Shown piece after piece: positions 27,191-36,122 of a stretch of DNA of 64,000 bases (position 1 is its first letter; every line of letters begins with the position of its first letter). Source of the DNA: Microcaldota archaeon (GTDB lineage Archaea; Micrarchaeota; Micrarchaeia; Micrarchaeales; Micrarchaeaceae); NCBI GenBank assembly GCA_030040895.1, contig JASHSJ010000031.1:1-64000 (forward strand), written 5' to 3'. The notes below the pieces were generated by a model. It saw nothing but the letters and a program-made list of their open reading frames with translations. It was not told where the DNA came from and did not search any database. Both the position numbers and the translations under genes were made by a program.

Positions 27191-28212
27191 TCGGCCACCC
27201 GCCTGATTAAGCTCATCCATTTCTTTTTGAATAATGGTATGGCCTCAGATTCCCTCAAATGTTTTGCGGCGTTCCTGAATTTTTGGGACAGCACTGTTCT
27301 CTTTTCTGGTGAGAGCTCGAAGAAAGCCCTTATCTGATCTGCTACCTGATTTGCATCAAGCTCGGTCACAAAAGGCGGATAGGCCCTTGAAACAATTTCC
27401 TTTGTTCCAGTGTCTACAGAGACTAGCGCGGGGATCCCGGCTTGCATGGACTCTATGGTTCCTAACGGGTACGTGTCTCCCCTCCCCGGGTTTACGCATA
27501 TGGCCTTGTTATGGAACACTTTGGCGTAGTCCTCATCGGATTTCTTAAACCCGGTGTTTATGATGAATGGGGATTCATAGTTGCTGGATCCAGTACAATA
27601 CAGCTTTATATCGGGGTAGTCGTTTTTCAGCAATTCCATCGCCTCCAGAACCAAATCAATTCCCTTGTATTTGAGCCTATTCGCGCGCAATTCGCCCGCG
27701 AAGAGCAGATCATGGTTAATGCCCTTGCCTTTTATCGGTATTTTGATTAGAATATTATAGAAGCTGTCTCTGGTCGCCGCAGGTATTTCTATATACGGCT
27801 TGTTTATGCCCAGTTTCTTCAGCAAGAATCCCCAACGCCCGTTTATTATGTAGCCATCGACTTTATCCAGCAATTTCTTCTGTAATAATTCCGACATCGA
27901 TGGGTTTTTGGCATATACGAGGTCGTACATGACCGGATCAGCGGTTATGTTTATTATCTTGGCGTTTCCAAGTCTGCCAAGCATTTTTGCCACGACCGGT
28001 ATTATGAATACCGTTTCGCTTACGTATATGTCATAGCCCTTTGGCAGCGTAAGCGCCGCGCGTATTACCGCCAAAGCCCTTTGTAGCGTATTTGAATCGT
28101 AGCCACCGGCGTTGAACTTTGATATCCAGAGATCCGCGTTTACGCTTTTCATTGCAGAAACAAAATAGCGAGGACGCAGGTGGTCGGATCCAGATATGAA
28201 AAGTACCTTCAT
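27187..28212 (-). CDS. GT4-family glycosyltransferase (paralogue of the gene at 23.1 kb)
   Basis: 341-residue predicted GT-B enzyme. LLFAGELRANRLKYKGIDLVLEAM, the IKLYCTGSS strand and the donor-site block YPLGTIESMQAGIPALVSVDTGTKEIVSRAYPP match GT4. Its N-terminal half and its EIVSRAYPPFV / EVVSRMSPRYV segment align with the gene at 23.1-24.1 kb, showing recent paralogy. It lies on the minus strand between a GT4 and an FkbM gene. The acceptor is unknown. Confidence 0.85.
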   Translation of the reverse strand: MKVLFISGSDHLRPRYFVSAMKSVNADLWISKFNAGGYDSNTLQRALAVIRAALTLPKGYDIYVSETVFIIPVVAKMLGRLGNAKIINITADPVMYDLVYAKNPSMSELLQKKLLDKVDGYIINGRWGFLLKKLGINKPYIEIPAATRDSFYNILIKIPIKGKGINHDLLFAGELRANRLKYKGIDLVLEAMELLKNDYPDIKLYCTGSSNYESPFIINTGFKKSDEDYAKVFHNKAICVNPGRGDTYPLGTIESMQAGIPALVSVDTGTKEIVSRAYPPFVTELDANQVADQIRAFFELSPEKRTVLSQKFRNAAKHLRESEAIPLFKKKWMSLIRRVAD

Positions 28213-28259
28213 GTCTATACCAATAGATTAATGCTTCCTATAGTTGACATTGCTGCAGA

Positions 28260-29114
28260 TTAAATAAGTTCCGCGTACAGGAGCCCCTGCTGGAGCACTT
28301 CCCCGCTATCACTATGCCCCTTTAGAGCTGGCGTATATGATACCCTAAATCCGCACAGCCTTAGTTTCTCTGCGATATTCACATAACCATTGTGATATTC
28401 AAGTTCTATTTTCTTGAATCGCCGTAGCACTTCTGGTTTTTCATTGAGTATGGCTTCATATTCGCATCCTTCGCAGTCCATCTTAAGGAACGCGTTTTCG
28501 AGCTTCAGAGATTCTAGGATTCCTTTGAGCGTAGTAACATTTATTAGCACCCCCTTTTTTGCATTCCTTGACAGACCATCAGTGTAGATGGCTTTCTCAT
28601 CCATTATAATCTTCCGTTCATGTCCTGCCACACCCACGTTCTTGACCGTAACTTTATTGCCAATTTTATTGCGTTTTATATTGTTTACAGCTATCTTATA
28701 CCATGCGGGGCTCAGTTCATATGCGTAAACGTGCTTGGCACCCTTTGATACAAAATATATCGCGCTGTCCCCGTTCTGGGCGCCTACGTCTATGACTACC
28801 TCACCATCTGGACTGAATTTTCCATAGTCGGAGTCCATCGTTTCCATCTGCAGCCTGAAATAAGTGGTATTGGGCTCAAGCACATTGTTTATGCACATTT
28901 CGTCCCATAAGCTGTAGTAGTCATTTTTATCCTTAAGTGTTATCTTCTTGCCATCGTAGCCAACCACGATGTTCTTTGCAATTCCAAGCCTGAGCATGAC
29001 TATTGATATCCAGTTATTGAAATGCCTCCTTATTTGCATGAACTTATCAACAGATATCTTTATCCTGTAGAAAAATGCAAACACTCCGTTCCCAAGCGCT
29101 ACATTATTGCTCAT
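28260..29114 (-). CDS. FkbM-family SAM-dependent methyltransferase
   Basis: 284-residue predicted methyltransferase. VVIDVGAQNGDSAIYFVSKG is SAM motif I, AKHVYAYELSP is motif II, and FLKMDCEGCEYEAILNE is the FkbM signature. The basic N-terminal 70 residues carry a hydrophobic patch (ISIVMLRLGIAKNIVVGY) that may dock on the membrane. A TATA box (29141-29149) sits about 28 bases upstream of the ATG, so it has its own promoter, divergent from the epimerase gene. Confidence 0.86.
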   Translation of the reverse strand: MSNNVALGNGVFAFFYRIKISVDKFMQIRRHFNNWISIVMLRLGIAKNIVVGYDGKKITLKDKNDYYSLWDEMCINNVLEPNTTYFRLQMETMDSDYGKFSPDGEVVIDVGAQNGDSAIYFVSKGAKHVYAYELSPAWYKIAVNNIKRNKIGNKVTVKNVGVAGHERKIIMDEKAIYTDGLSRNAKKGVLINVTTLKGILESLKLENAFLKMDCEGCEYEAILNEKPEVLRRFKKIELEYHNGYVNIAEKLRLCGFRVSYTPALKGHSDSGEVLQQGLLYAELI

Positions 29115-29140
29115 AAGCTCATCTGTGTCTACTGCTGGTT

Positions 29141-29149
29141 TATAATATC
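29141..29149 (-). promoter_or_regulatory. TATA box of the second FkbM gene
   Basis: GATATTATA on the minus strand is located about 28 bases upstream of the ATG at 29114. Confidence 0.5.
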
Positions 29150-29170
29150 ACAATCTGCACAATGCCAATA

Positions 29171-29180
29171 AAATATAAAT
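29171..29180 (+). promoter_or_regulatory. TATA box of the epimerase gene
   Basis: AAATATAAAT predicts a start near 29201, shortly before the ATG at 29212. A second TATA-like stretch (29193-29200) is too close to the ATG to serve it. Confidence 0.5.
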
Positions 29181-29211
29181 ATCAATTCCAAGTATATAAA
29201 TAAATGGTTGA

Positions 29212-30120
29212 ATGGCTAGCGACAAGCAGATTCTAATAACTGGATGTTCCGGGTTCATAGGCAGGCACGTATCCGCATACGCCGTGGCCGCCGGATACAG
29301 AGTAGTTGGCTTGGACCTAAAAGACTGCGATGTAGAGGGTGTAAGATTTATCAGGGGAGATTTAAGGGACAAAAATATTGTAGAGAATGCAGCAAAGGGC
29401 TGCGATTATGTTATCCATCTGGGCGCAATAACCATACCGCAGCGTTTTAAAGAGGATCTAGTCGGCAACTATGAGATAAACATAAATGGCTTCATCAATG
29501 TGATAGAGGCAGCAAGGAAAAACAACTGCAAAAAGTTCCTTTATGCTTCAAGCGCATCAATGTACCTTCCGGAAAGTTTCTCAGAAGATGCGGTGATAGA
29601 CACGCACAGGCAACGTAATCATTATTCCAAATCAAAGATGGTTGATGAAATGATAGCAGATTCATTCAATGATGTGTATGGTTTCAAGTCAATAGGCCTC
29701 AGATTTTTTAATGTCTATGGGAAGGACGAGGAAAGAAAGGGCCAGAGTGCGTGTGCGCTAGGCCAGTTTCTTATGGCCAAGATGAATGGAGAGCCACTGC
29801 TAATATATGGCGATGGGAAACAGTCAAAAGATTTCATTTATATGGATGATGCAGTGAAGATATTATTTTTGATACTGGAGAAAACAGACAGCGGCGTATA
29901 CAATGTCGGAACTGGCGTGAATACACAATTTAATACCATTGCAGACCTGATAGACAAAGGCGCTAAAAAATACATACCAATGCCATTACCAACATACCAG
30001 TATATAACTAAAGCCGATACTAGACGACTTTTATCATTGATAGGGAAGTACAAATTTGTAAGCATAGAAGAAGGTATCACTGAGCTGCTCTCCTATTATA
30101 AACTCAACTATGGCAAGTAA
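29212..30120 (+). CDS. NAD-dependent nucleotide-sugar epimerase/dehydratase (extended SDR)
   Basis: Probable activated-sugar-modifying enzyme feeding the glycosyltransferases. The Rossmann motif ITGCSGFIGRHV lies at the N-terminus, with DVIHLGA-like DYVIHLGA, the catalytic Ser region (YASSASMY) and the YxxxK pair in HYSKSK. RFFNVYG and SKDFIYMDDAV are typical of UDP-glucose 4-epimerase/dTDP-glucose dehydratase relatives. It is 302 residues, normal length. Substrate specificity cannot be assigned. The next gene starts inside its last codons. Confidence 0.9.
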   Translation: MASDKQILITGCSGFIGRHVSAYAVAAGYRVVGLDLKDCDVEGVRFIRGDLRDKNIVENAAKGCDYVIHLGAITIPQRFKEDLVGNYEININGFINVIEAARKNNCKKFLYASSASMYLPESFSEDAVIDTHRQRNHYSKSKMVDEMIADSFNDVYGFKSIGLRFFNVYGKDEERKGQSACALGQFLMAKMNGEPLLIYGDGKQSKDFIYMDDAVKILFLILEKTDSGVYNVGTGVNTQFNTIADLIDKGAKKYIPMPLPTYQYITKADTRRLLSLIGKYKFVSIEEGITELLSYYKLNYGK

Positions 30121-30730
30121 ATTTTCTTGGTTAATTGAGCTAAAGACGGTTGATTCATTGGACAAGACCATTATACTAATAAGACATGGCCAAAGCGAGC
30201 CCAATGTATCAAATACACTGACAAGCAGGATAGGCGGATACCAACTCACAAGCCTGGGCAGGCTGCAAGCCGAGAATGCAGGAGAGCTCATAAGCCCTCT
30301 TAGGATAGATTCACTATATCATAGTCCTGTCCTGAGAGCTGTACAGACAGCCGATATAATAGGAGCAAAGATAAAAATGGTACCCAGGCCTGACTATAGG
30401 CTTAGGGAGAGGCATTTGGGCATATACGAGGAGATGCAACGTCCCAGCGGCATGGAGTGGAAATTCGAGCCAAGCTCCAAGCTGGAACCATGGGAATATG
30501 TCAAGGCAAGGATGAGCTCATTCATGGAGCATGTAGATGGAAGAATAATAGCCGCCACTTCTCATGCAGATCCAATATCCGCGGCCTGCGACTCCATCGA
30601 CGGGAAGGGCATGAGGTTCCATGCTTCTAATATACCTGGGCCTGGAACCCTAACCATTATAGACATTGGCTCACAAAAGGTTCTGGGAAAAGGCGTTCTG
30701 TCGCTGCCAGGCGAGCTGTCGTCGGTATAA
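30110..30730 (+). CDS. Histidine phosphatase (phosphoglycerate mutase-like) family protein
   Basis: 206-residue member of the His-phosphatase superfamily. The phospho-acceptor motif is IRHGQSEPN, followed by LTSLGRLQAE, YHSPVLRAVQTA and the acidic RLRERHLGIYEE region. The second catalytic His is in ATSHADPI. The enzyme may act on a sugar phosphate, given its overlap with the epimerase gene, or be a general phosphomutase. About 16 residues precede the usual family start; an internal start near the TTG before DKTIILIRHG is possible. Confidence 0.85.
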   Translation: MASKFSWLIELKTVDSLDKTIILIRHGQSEPNVSNTLTSRIGGYQLTSLGRLQAENAGELISPLRIDSLYHSPVLRAVQTADIIGAKIKMVPRPDYRLRERHLGIYEEMQRPSGMEWKFEPSSKLEPWEYVKARMSSFMEHVDGRIIAATSHADPISAACDSIDGKGMRFHASNIPGPGTLTIIDIGSQKVLGKGVLSLPGELSSV

Positions 30731-30810
30731 CTCTATTATATAGTAGTTGACGTCGAAGGTTTTGCTAAAGACAGAATGTACATATGACAATCATCGTAGT
30801 ATAAAATGAT

Positions 30811-30853
30811 GTTTATATAAAAAGTTTTATGCATGACAGATGTATTTAAATAC
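30811..30853 (+). promoter_or_regulatory. S-layer gene promoter region with two strong TATA elements
   Basis: GTTTATATAAAA (30811-30822) and the perfect palindrome GTATTTAAATAC (30842-30853) both match archaeal TATA boxes. The second predicts a start near 30874 and a 20-base leader with AGTGA before the ATG. Two boxes fit a highly expressed gene with possible alternative starts. Confidence 0.6.
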
Positions 30854-30894
30854 CTTTCATGCAACATAGATTCACAAATGTTTGAAGTGAGAGA

Positions 30895-33861
30895 ATGAAG
30901 ACTCTAAATGCAAAGAGAATAACCGCTGTAGCTGCAGGCGCAGCTCTTCTAGGCCTTGGTCTTGCGTTCGCAGGATCCCTATCCATTGATAATGGATTCC
31001 AGATAATCAACAGCAACGGACAACCGGTGGTGCAAGTAGTCGTAGGACACGCTGCACAACCAAGCGACGGAGTTGCCGCTGCCAACATCGCTGCTGCTAT
31101 CGGAAACCTGGCATACACAAGTGTTCCAGTGACGGCAACAGTGAACGCAACACAGGCCGCATCAGTGCTGCACGCACAGGTGTCAGGAAGCTCTGGCTAC
31201 ACAATAACAAACGCACAGGTTTGGCTGAACGAAACCGGTGCGACAAGCGTATCAGGTGCATATGCTTTCTCATCGCTAATCGGCTCAGTAATAAACAGGG
31301 CCGTAACACTGAACCTGCCTATATATACTAAGACGTTGCAGAGCTCAGGACAGTATTCATATCCAAACTACGGGGGCACAATATCAACAACTGCAAGCCC
31401 GCAGGCAAGCGCATATTCCGGAGTAAGCGCCCCAGTAAACTCAACCCCATCATACAACTATAATGGAGGCGGAGTAACATTCTCCCAGTTCGGAGGCAGC
31501 AAGACAAGCAACAACGACAACATACTTGCACTGTCAGGCACACAGGTGCCAGGATTGCTAAGCAGCTCTGGGTCGTATTCGGAAACTGAATACCTTTGGG
31601 TTACAGGATTCCCAGTGTACAACCAGAATGCAGGAGAGTTCACCTTGCTATCGGCAGGAGGAGCATACCAGGTCGTATTTGGCAAGCCTATATACATATG
31701 GGCAAGCAACAACAACTACAACCAGGCAACCTTCACAATGCTTGGACAGCAGTGGACAATAATCAATGCAACACCTCCATCAACAACCGCAACACAGACA
31801 ACAGCGGTTCAGGGATCATCGTCAATGTATCTGGCTCAGTCACTAGTTCCTCTGACTACAGTATATGTTGGACAGAACTTGACAGCTGGCGCATACACTG
31901 TGACGTTGACTGACTTGGGACAGCCAAACTCAAACGGCGTGTCAACGGCGTCAGTAAACCTGTACTACAACGGAGTACTTACAAACACGTCGCAGATAGC
32001 TCCAGGAACGACCGCAAAGTTCAACGTGTCCGGAAAGACAGTTGACGTCAAGGTCAACAGCACATTCGCAGGACTTTATGCATACCAGAAGTGGGCAAAG
32101 ATGCAGATATTCTCGAATGTCTACAAGGTAACGAGCGGACAGGCGTTCAACAGCACATACGACAAGGGCTGGATAACAGACCTGTGGTGGACTAACACAA
32201 CATCCACATCAGGAGCTGCCGCAAACGCGCTGTACTCTATAGTAATATACAACGCAAGCCCAGTGACATTGGCACAGGGACAGAGCCTTGTCTTCATCCA
32301 GCAGCCACAGGCGTGGAAGCTCACTTTCGTGGGTGAGACTCTTGGTGCATCAAACCAGGACCCAGTGACATTGTCCACAACGTCCGAGGGACTGACAGCG
32401 TACCAGAACTTTGGACAGCAGGCAGCATTGGGATACAGCGTTCCATACATAAACGAGCCTGGACAGCTATTGACTGTATCTAGCGGAATATCTGGAGCGT
32501 TCACTGCACCAGGCGGACAGAGCAACATGGTAACATACCTGTTGACTCCATACCAACTGGCAACAACTGCGAACGCCGCATCAACAGCGTCCAACTCAGA
32601 AGTAGACACGTCCAACGTGGTCCTCGCATACACAAACGTAAACGGTGCAAACTGGATAACAGCGAACATACCGCTTACAGTGCTTGTAACGGGATACACT
32701 GAATCGTACAACGGCGTAGTGTGGAAGCCATCAGGGGCCGCGACAACGCAGAACTTCCAGTTCACGTCAAACGCCCAGTCGCAGACAACCAGCACGCCGT
32801 TCTTCAACATAACAGGGGTCCAGTTGCAGAGCAACAGGGCACTTCCTGGAACGTTGAGCATAGCTGTTGTGTCAGAAAACTCGTTGGGCACAAGCGCAAC
32901 AACGCTGGCAACCCTGTCGAGCATGTCAGGGCCCGCAATACAGACTGCATCGACAAGCCTCTCATACCAGGGCACGTCGTATGCCGCATTGTATCCAGTA
33001 ACTGGAAACTCAGTGCTGTATAGCGGAACGGGAACTCCAGTGGCGTTCACACTTGGAACGCATGCTGCAAGCGGTGCCGCATCGAGCGAGTACTTCACCT
33101 ACTCAGTCAACGAAATAGCTGTGCCAGGCACTACGAGCTATGACCAATTGGCAGTAGGATTGTACAACAACACTGCAGGAGTTCAGGCAAGCACTCTGTT
33201 CATAATGAACTACTCGACGCTAGGCCAGCGCCAGAATGCAACATATGTTCCGTATTCTGGATCTGCAAACAGCATAAGCGTCAAGCAGGGCTTCTCAACA
33301 GAGCGCGGCTCAGTTGTGTCATCCATAACACCAACACAGGTCGTGTTTGGAATGGCGGAACAGCAGCAGTATCTTGAGTTCGCAGTAGGACCTGCATCAG
33401 GGGGCGCGATAACGCGCAACTACGCAACATACGGGCCATACGGAGTAGGACAGAACACTAACATCCCGAATGTCAGCATTGGAAAGGTTACGGCCAACGT
33501 GACTGTGCCGGCAGGCGCAGGAGTAACGGTATCTGGTATAAACCAGGTGCAGGCAACTCCTTCAGTCACATCAGCTGACCAGCCAGTGTGGCTAACGGGA
33601 TTGAGCTCAACAGCCCCAATAGCAGTGCTTGACACAAACGCAAACCCACAGAGCAACTTGATTCTGGTAGGAAGCGGATACGTCAACTCGCTATCACAGC
33701 AGCTGCAGAACTCATACAACGTGACTGTAAGCCCAACCAGTGCGCCAATAGTGCAGCAATACGGAGCGAACAGGATCCTGGTAGCAGGTTATTATGCCAA
33801 CCAGACAACGGCTGCGGCTGACCAATTCATCCAGCAGCTATACGCACAAGCAAGCGTCTGA
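30895..33861 (+). CDS. S-layer protein
   Basis: Main cell-surface lattice protein, 988 residues. A signal peptide (KRITAVAAGAALLGLGLAFA) is followed by an N-terminal domain resembling methanococcal S-layer proteins (QPVVQVVVGHAAQPSDGVAAANIAAAIGNLAY). A long Thr/Ser/Asn-rich beta region with many N-x-S/T sequons and almost no Cys follows. The C-terminal domain (NLILVGSGYVNSLSQQL...RILVAGYYANQTTAAADQFI) mirrors the N-terminal fold, as in methanococcal homologues. No C-terminal transmembrane anchor is seen. Strong promoter, ribosome site and tandem terminators indicate high expression. The sequons fit AglB glycosylation. Confidence 0.9.
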   Translation: MKTLNAKRITAVAAGAALLGLGLAFAGSLSIDNGFQIINSNGQPVVQVVVGHAAQPSDGVAAANIAAAIGNLAYTSVPVTATVNATQAASVLHAQVSGSSGYTITNAQVWLNETGATSVSGAYAFSSLIGSVINRAVTLNLPIYTKTLQSSGQYSYPNYGGTISTTASPQASAYSGVSAPVNSTPSYNYNGGGVTFSQFGGSKTSNNDNILALSGTQVPGLLSSSGSYSETEYLWVTGFPVYNQNAGEFTLLSAGGAYQVVFGKPIYIWASNNNYNQATFTMLGQQWTIINATPPSTTATQTTAVQGSSSMYLAQSLVPLTTVYVGQNLTAGAYTVTLTDLGQPNSNGVSTASVNLYYNGVLTNTSQIAPGTTAKFNVSGKTVDVKVNSTFAGLYAYQKWAKMQIFSNVYKVTSGQAFNSTYDKGWITDLWWTNTTSTSGAAANALYSIVIYNASPVTLAQGQSLVFIQQPQAWKLTFVGETLGASNQDPVTLSTTSEGLTAYQNFGQQAALGYSVPYINEPGQLLTVSSGISGAFTAPGGQSNMVTYLLTPYQLATTANAASTASNSEVDTSNVVLAYTNVNGANWITANIPLTVLVTGYTESYNGVVWKPSGAATTQNFQFTSNAQSQTTSTPFFNITGVQLQSNRALPGTLSIAVVSENSLGTSATTLATLSSMSGPAIQTASTSLSYQGTSYAALYPVTGNSVLYSGTGTPVAFTLGTHAASGAASSEYFTYSVNEIAVPGTTSYDQLAVGLYNNTAGVQASTLFIMNYSTLGQRQNATYVPYSGSANSISVKQGFSTERGSVVSSITPTQVVFGMAEQQQYLEFAVGPASGGAITRNYATYGPYGVGQNTNIPNVSIGKVTANVTVPAGAGVTVSGINQVQATPSVTSADQPVWLTGLSSTAPIAVLDTNANPQSNLILVGSGYVNSLSQQLQNSYNVTVSPTSAPIVQQYGANRILVAGYYANQTTAAADQFIQQLYAQASV

Positions 33862-33890
33862 ACAGGCGCTTCTTTTTTCTTTTTTGTTTC
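33852..33890 (+). terminator. Terminator 1 of the S-layer gene
   Basis: Stem AAGCGTCT / AGGCGCTT (8 bp with one G-T pair, loop GAAC) overlaps the stop codon and is followed by a T-rich tract (TTCTTTTTTCTTTTTTG). Confidence 0.65.
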
Positions 33891-33924
33891 TGGGGACTTT
33901 GTTCCCCAAAATCTTTTTCTTGTT
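33891..33924 (+). terminator. Terminator 2 of the S-layer gene
   Basis: Stem TGGGGA / TCCCCA (6 bp) followed by AAATCTTTTTCTTG and another T-rich stretch, in tandem with the first hairpin. Confidence 0.5.
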
Positions 33925-33989
33925 GTTTTTCACGAACTAGCGTAAGCTCCACATTGTCGTCGGAATAAATGCAAAGGCTAATGCCAGCA

Positions 33990-33998
33990 TTTATAAAG
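33990..33998 (+). promoter_or_regulatory. TATA box of the 694-residue surface protein gene
   Basis: TTTATAAAG predicts a start near 34018-34020. This lies downstream of the longest-frame ATG (33969) and so argues for the TTG start at 34032, which has GGTG at 34023-34026. Confidence 0.5.
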
Positions 33999-34031
33999 AT
34001 TTTCAGACAATTATCTAGCACTGGTGTTTTG

Positions 34032-36116
34032 TTGAAGCTGCAACTCCTATGCCTTATGTCAATAGTGCTCATGGCCACAATATCATCAGCTTCACTTCCT
34101 GCCAACACAAGCCAGGGGCTGGTATCCTATCTCCAAATATACATTCCAAATTCAATAATATTCAACAGCACGTACATAAACCAGAGCATAGGAACTTCAT
34201 CGTATTCCATAATGCTGATGACAAACGGCAGCATGATAGTGACAAATACCACGTCCAGGCAGTATCAGATGGTCATTGATGCTAATACCGCAGCGTACGC
34301 GCTAGCACCTTACGTCTTCTACAAATACTATCCAAATTCAACTATACTGAGCAGCCTTGTGACCGAGATGCAGGCCTATCGGCAGAGCGCACAGGCCCCG
34401 CTGGCCGACTGCCTGACAGAAACAGGCCTTGCTGCATACGCGTGCACTGCATCAACTGGATTATCAACATGTATTACCAATTCATGCCAGTCTGTTCCGG
34501 TCTGCGATGAAGTCATCAGGTCAGTGGGCGCAGCAAGCCCGTTCGGCGCCGGAATAATAAACTTCTCCGTCAATTATACTGCATACAATGGCGCAATAAA
34601 CAGCTATATAAGCATAGCAAGCTCCATAAACCAGTCAAACGTCGGCACCTCAATCCCCAGGCTGCAGAGCCTGGCGAGCAATATATCGGGCATAAGCAAC
34701 AAGATGGTGCAAAACCCGTTATTCCCATTGCCGCAGAGCCTTGTATCCACAGCGGGCAGCGTATGCTCGCAATACAACGGCTTTGGAGGACCTTGGTACT
34801 GCTATGCGCTCGGGTTCTGCCAGAGCGTGTCGTTCAATACAACAGCGCTTAGCGACGCACAGACATCGCTCGCGGCCATAGCAGCGCTGCCCCTCACTAA
34901 TGCAAGCCTGAAGTCATATGGAATACAGTCGGCGTCGCTGGCCTATTCATTCTACTGGCCGGTCGAGAGCCAGATCCAGGCAAAGCTTCTTGGAGGCTTC
35001 CTGAATTCGACGTCAAAGCAGTATATTGCCCTTGAAACAAACATGTCGTTCGTTGCATCAAGATACAACAACGCAAGCCTGGACATAGCGCTATCAAACC
35101 TGGTAACCACGTACAACTCTATAGTGTCAGCAGGAGGATCACAGAACTTCACAAGCGCAAGCGCAGAGCTATCTGCAGCAATGGCGAACGCAAGCGTTGC
35201 CTATAAGACCTACGGAACTCCGTACATCAGCGTTTACAATACCGCCTTCAACAATACGAGAGACCTGACTCTGGCCCAACTCGACTACAACCCAGTCCCA
35301 TACCAGATTGCATTCCTGGCTACCCAGCAGGCAGCGGTGAATGCCCAGCTGGCCGGAAAGCTGAACACCAGCTCGCTCAATACACTTTCATCCGTAATGG
35401 CTGGCGTGACTTCTGGAGCGTCATCTGCGCAAACATCATTAACGGCAGCGACAGTGACAAAGGATCTTTATGGAGGCATTATAAACTCGCTCCTCTACAG
35501 CGCATCGGCGCCCGCGGATCCGGCAAACCAGATGTCGCAGACCTATGTGGCCGCATTCGCATTTGTCGAGGGAATAGTAGTTCTTGGAATAGTATATTAT
35601 TTCACATACCACAGGCTCAGGCGTAAGGGCAGGATCCGCGTGCAAGGGAACGTAAGGAGGGCATGGACCATACTATTCGCAATATTCTTCATAGTAGTGC
35701 TAATTTACACATATTCAGAGTACGCGATAGCAGGGGCGGCAAATTCATTCCTTCCGGTCAGCAGTTTCGTTAACGCGCTGTCAGGCAGCAGCAAGGCGTA
35801 CATATTGGTAAACAGCTCAATATCGTCGAATTCATCGATATCGCAGTGCGTAGGAGCCCTCAAGGGCGAGCTGACGCAGGAAGGCAAGACGCTCATAAGC
35901 ACTACATACACCGGAGGCTATTCGTGCAGCATAAACTCATCTGTGAACGGCCCCGGATGCTTCAGCGGAATACTGAGCAGCGGATATCCGGCCATAGTGG
36001 TCACCGGCATGACAAACACCAGCATAGGATATTACGGCATGTATGGCACTGCGCTGTTTGCGAGCGGCGGCGTTGCGATGGGGCAGTCGTGCGAGCTGGC
36101 GTACATACTGAAGTGA
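34032..36116 (+). CDS. Large sequon-rich surface protein with two C-proximal membrane segments (unknown)
   Basis: Not recognised. From the TTG at 34032 the protein begins with a clean signal peptide (KLQLLCLMSIVLMATISSA). The promoter and GGTG ribosome site support this start over the ATG at 33969. A long, probably helical extracellular region of about 480 residues follows, with many N-x-S/T sequons and six or more Cys. Next come two hydrophobic segments around a basic loop (FVEGIVVLGIVYYFTYHRLRRKG; WTILFAIFFIVVLIYTY). A Cys-containing outer domain closes the protein (SKAYILVNSSISSN to SCELAYILK). That last domain looks related to the ectodomain of the next gene, six bases downstream. Confidence 0.78.
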   Translation: MKLQLLCLMSIVLMATISSASLPANTSQGLVSYLQIYIPNSIIFNSTYINQSIGTSSYSIMLMTNGSMIVTNTTSRQYQMVIDANTAAYALAPYVFYKYYPNSTILSSLVTEMQAYRQSAQAPLADCLTETGLAAYACTASTGLSTCITNSCQSVPVCDEVIRSVGAASPFGAGIINFSVNYTAYNGAINSYISIASSINQSNVGTSIPRLQSLASNISGISNKMVQNPLFPLPQSLVSTAGSVCSQYNGFGGPWYCYALGFCQSVSFNTTALSDAQTSLAAIAALPLTNASLKSYGIQSASLAYSFYWPVESQIQAKLLGGFLNSTSKQYIALETNMSFVASRYNNASLDIALSNLVTTYNSIVSAGGSQNFTSASAELSAAMANASVAYKTYGTPYISVYNTAFNNTRDLTLAQLDYNPVPYQIAFLATQQAAVNAQLAGKLNTSSLNTLSSVMAGVTSGASSAQTSLTAATVTKDLYGGIINSLLYSASAPADPANQMSQTYVAAFAFVEGIVVLGIVYYFTYHRLRRKGRIRVQGNVRRAWTILFAIFFIVVLIYTYSEYAIAGAANSFLPVSSFVNALSGSSKAYILVNSSISSNSSISQCVGALKGELTQEGKTLISTTYTGGYSCSINSSVNGPGCFSGILSSGYPAIVVTGMTNTSIGYYGMYGTALFASGGVAMGQSCELAYILK

Positions 36117-36122
36117 GTCATC

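Noticed and set aside
32121-33098. 325-residue minus-strand ORF
   Set aside because: It is a shadow of the S-layer gene, caused by its even codon composition.
33969-34031. Longer N-terminus of the 694-residue surface protein
   Set aside because: The TATA box at 33990-33998 lies inside this stretch, and the added residues would spoil the signal peptide.
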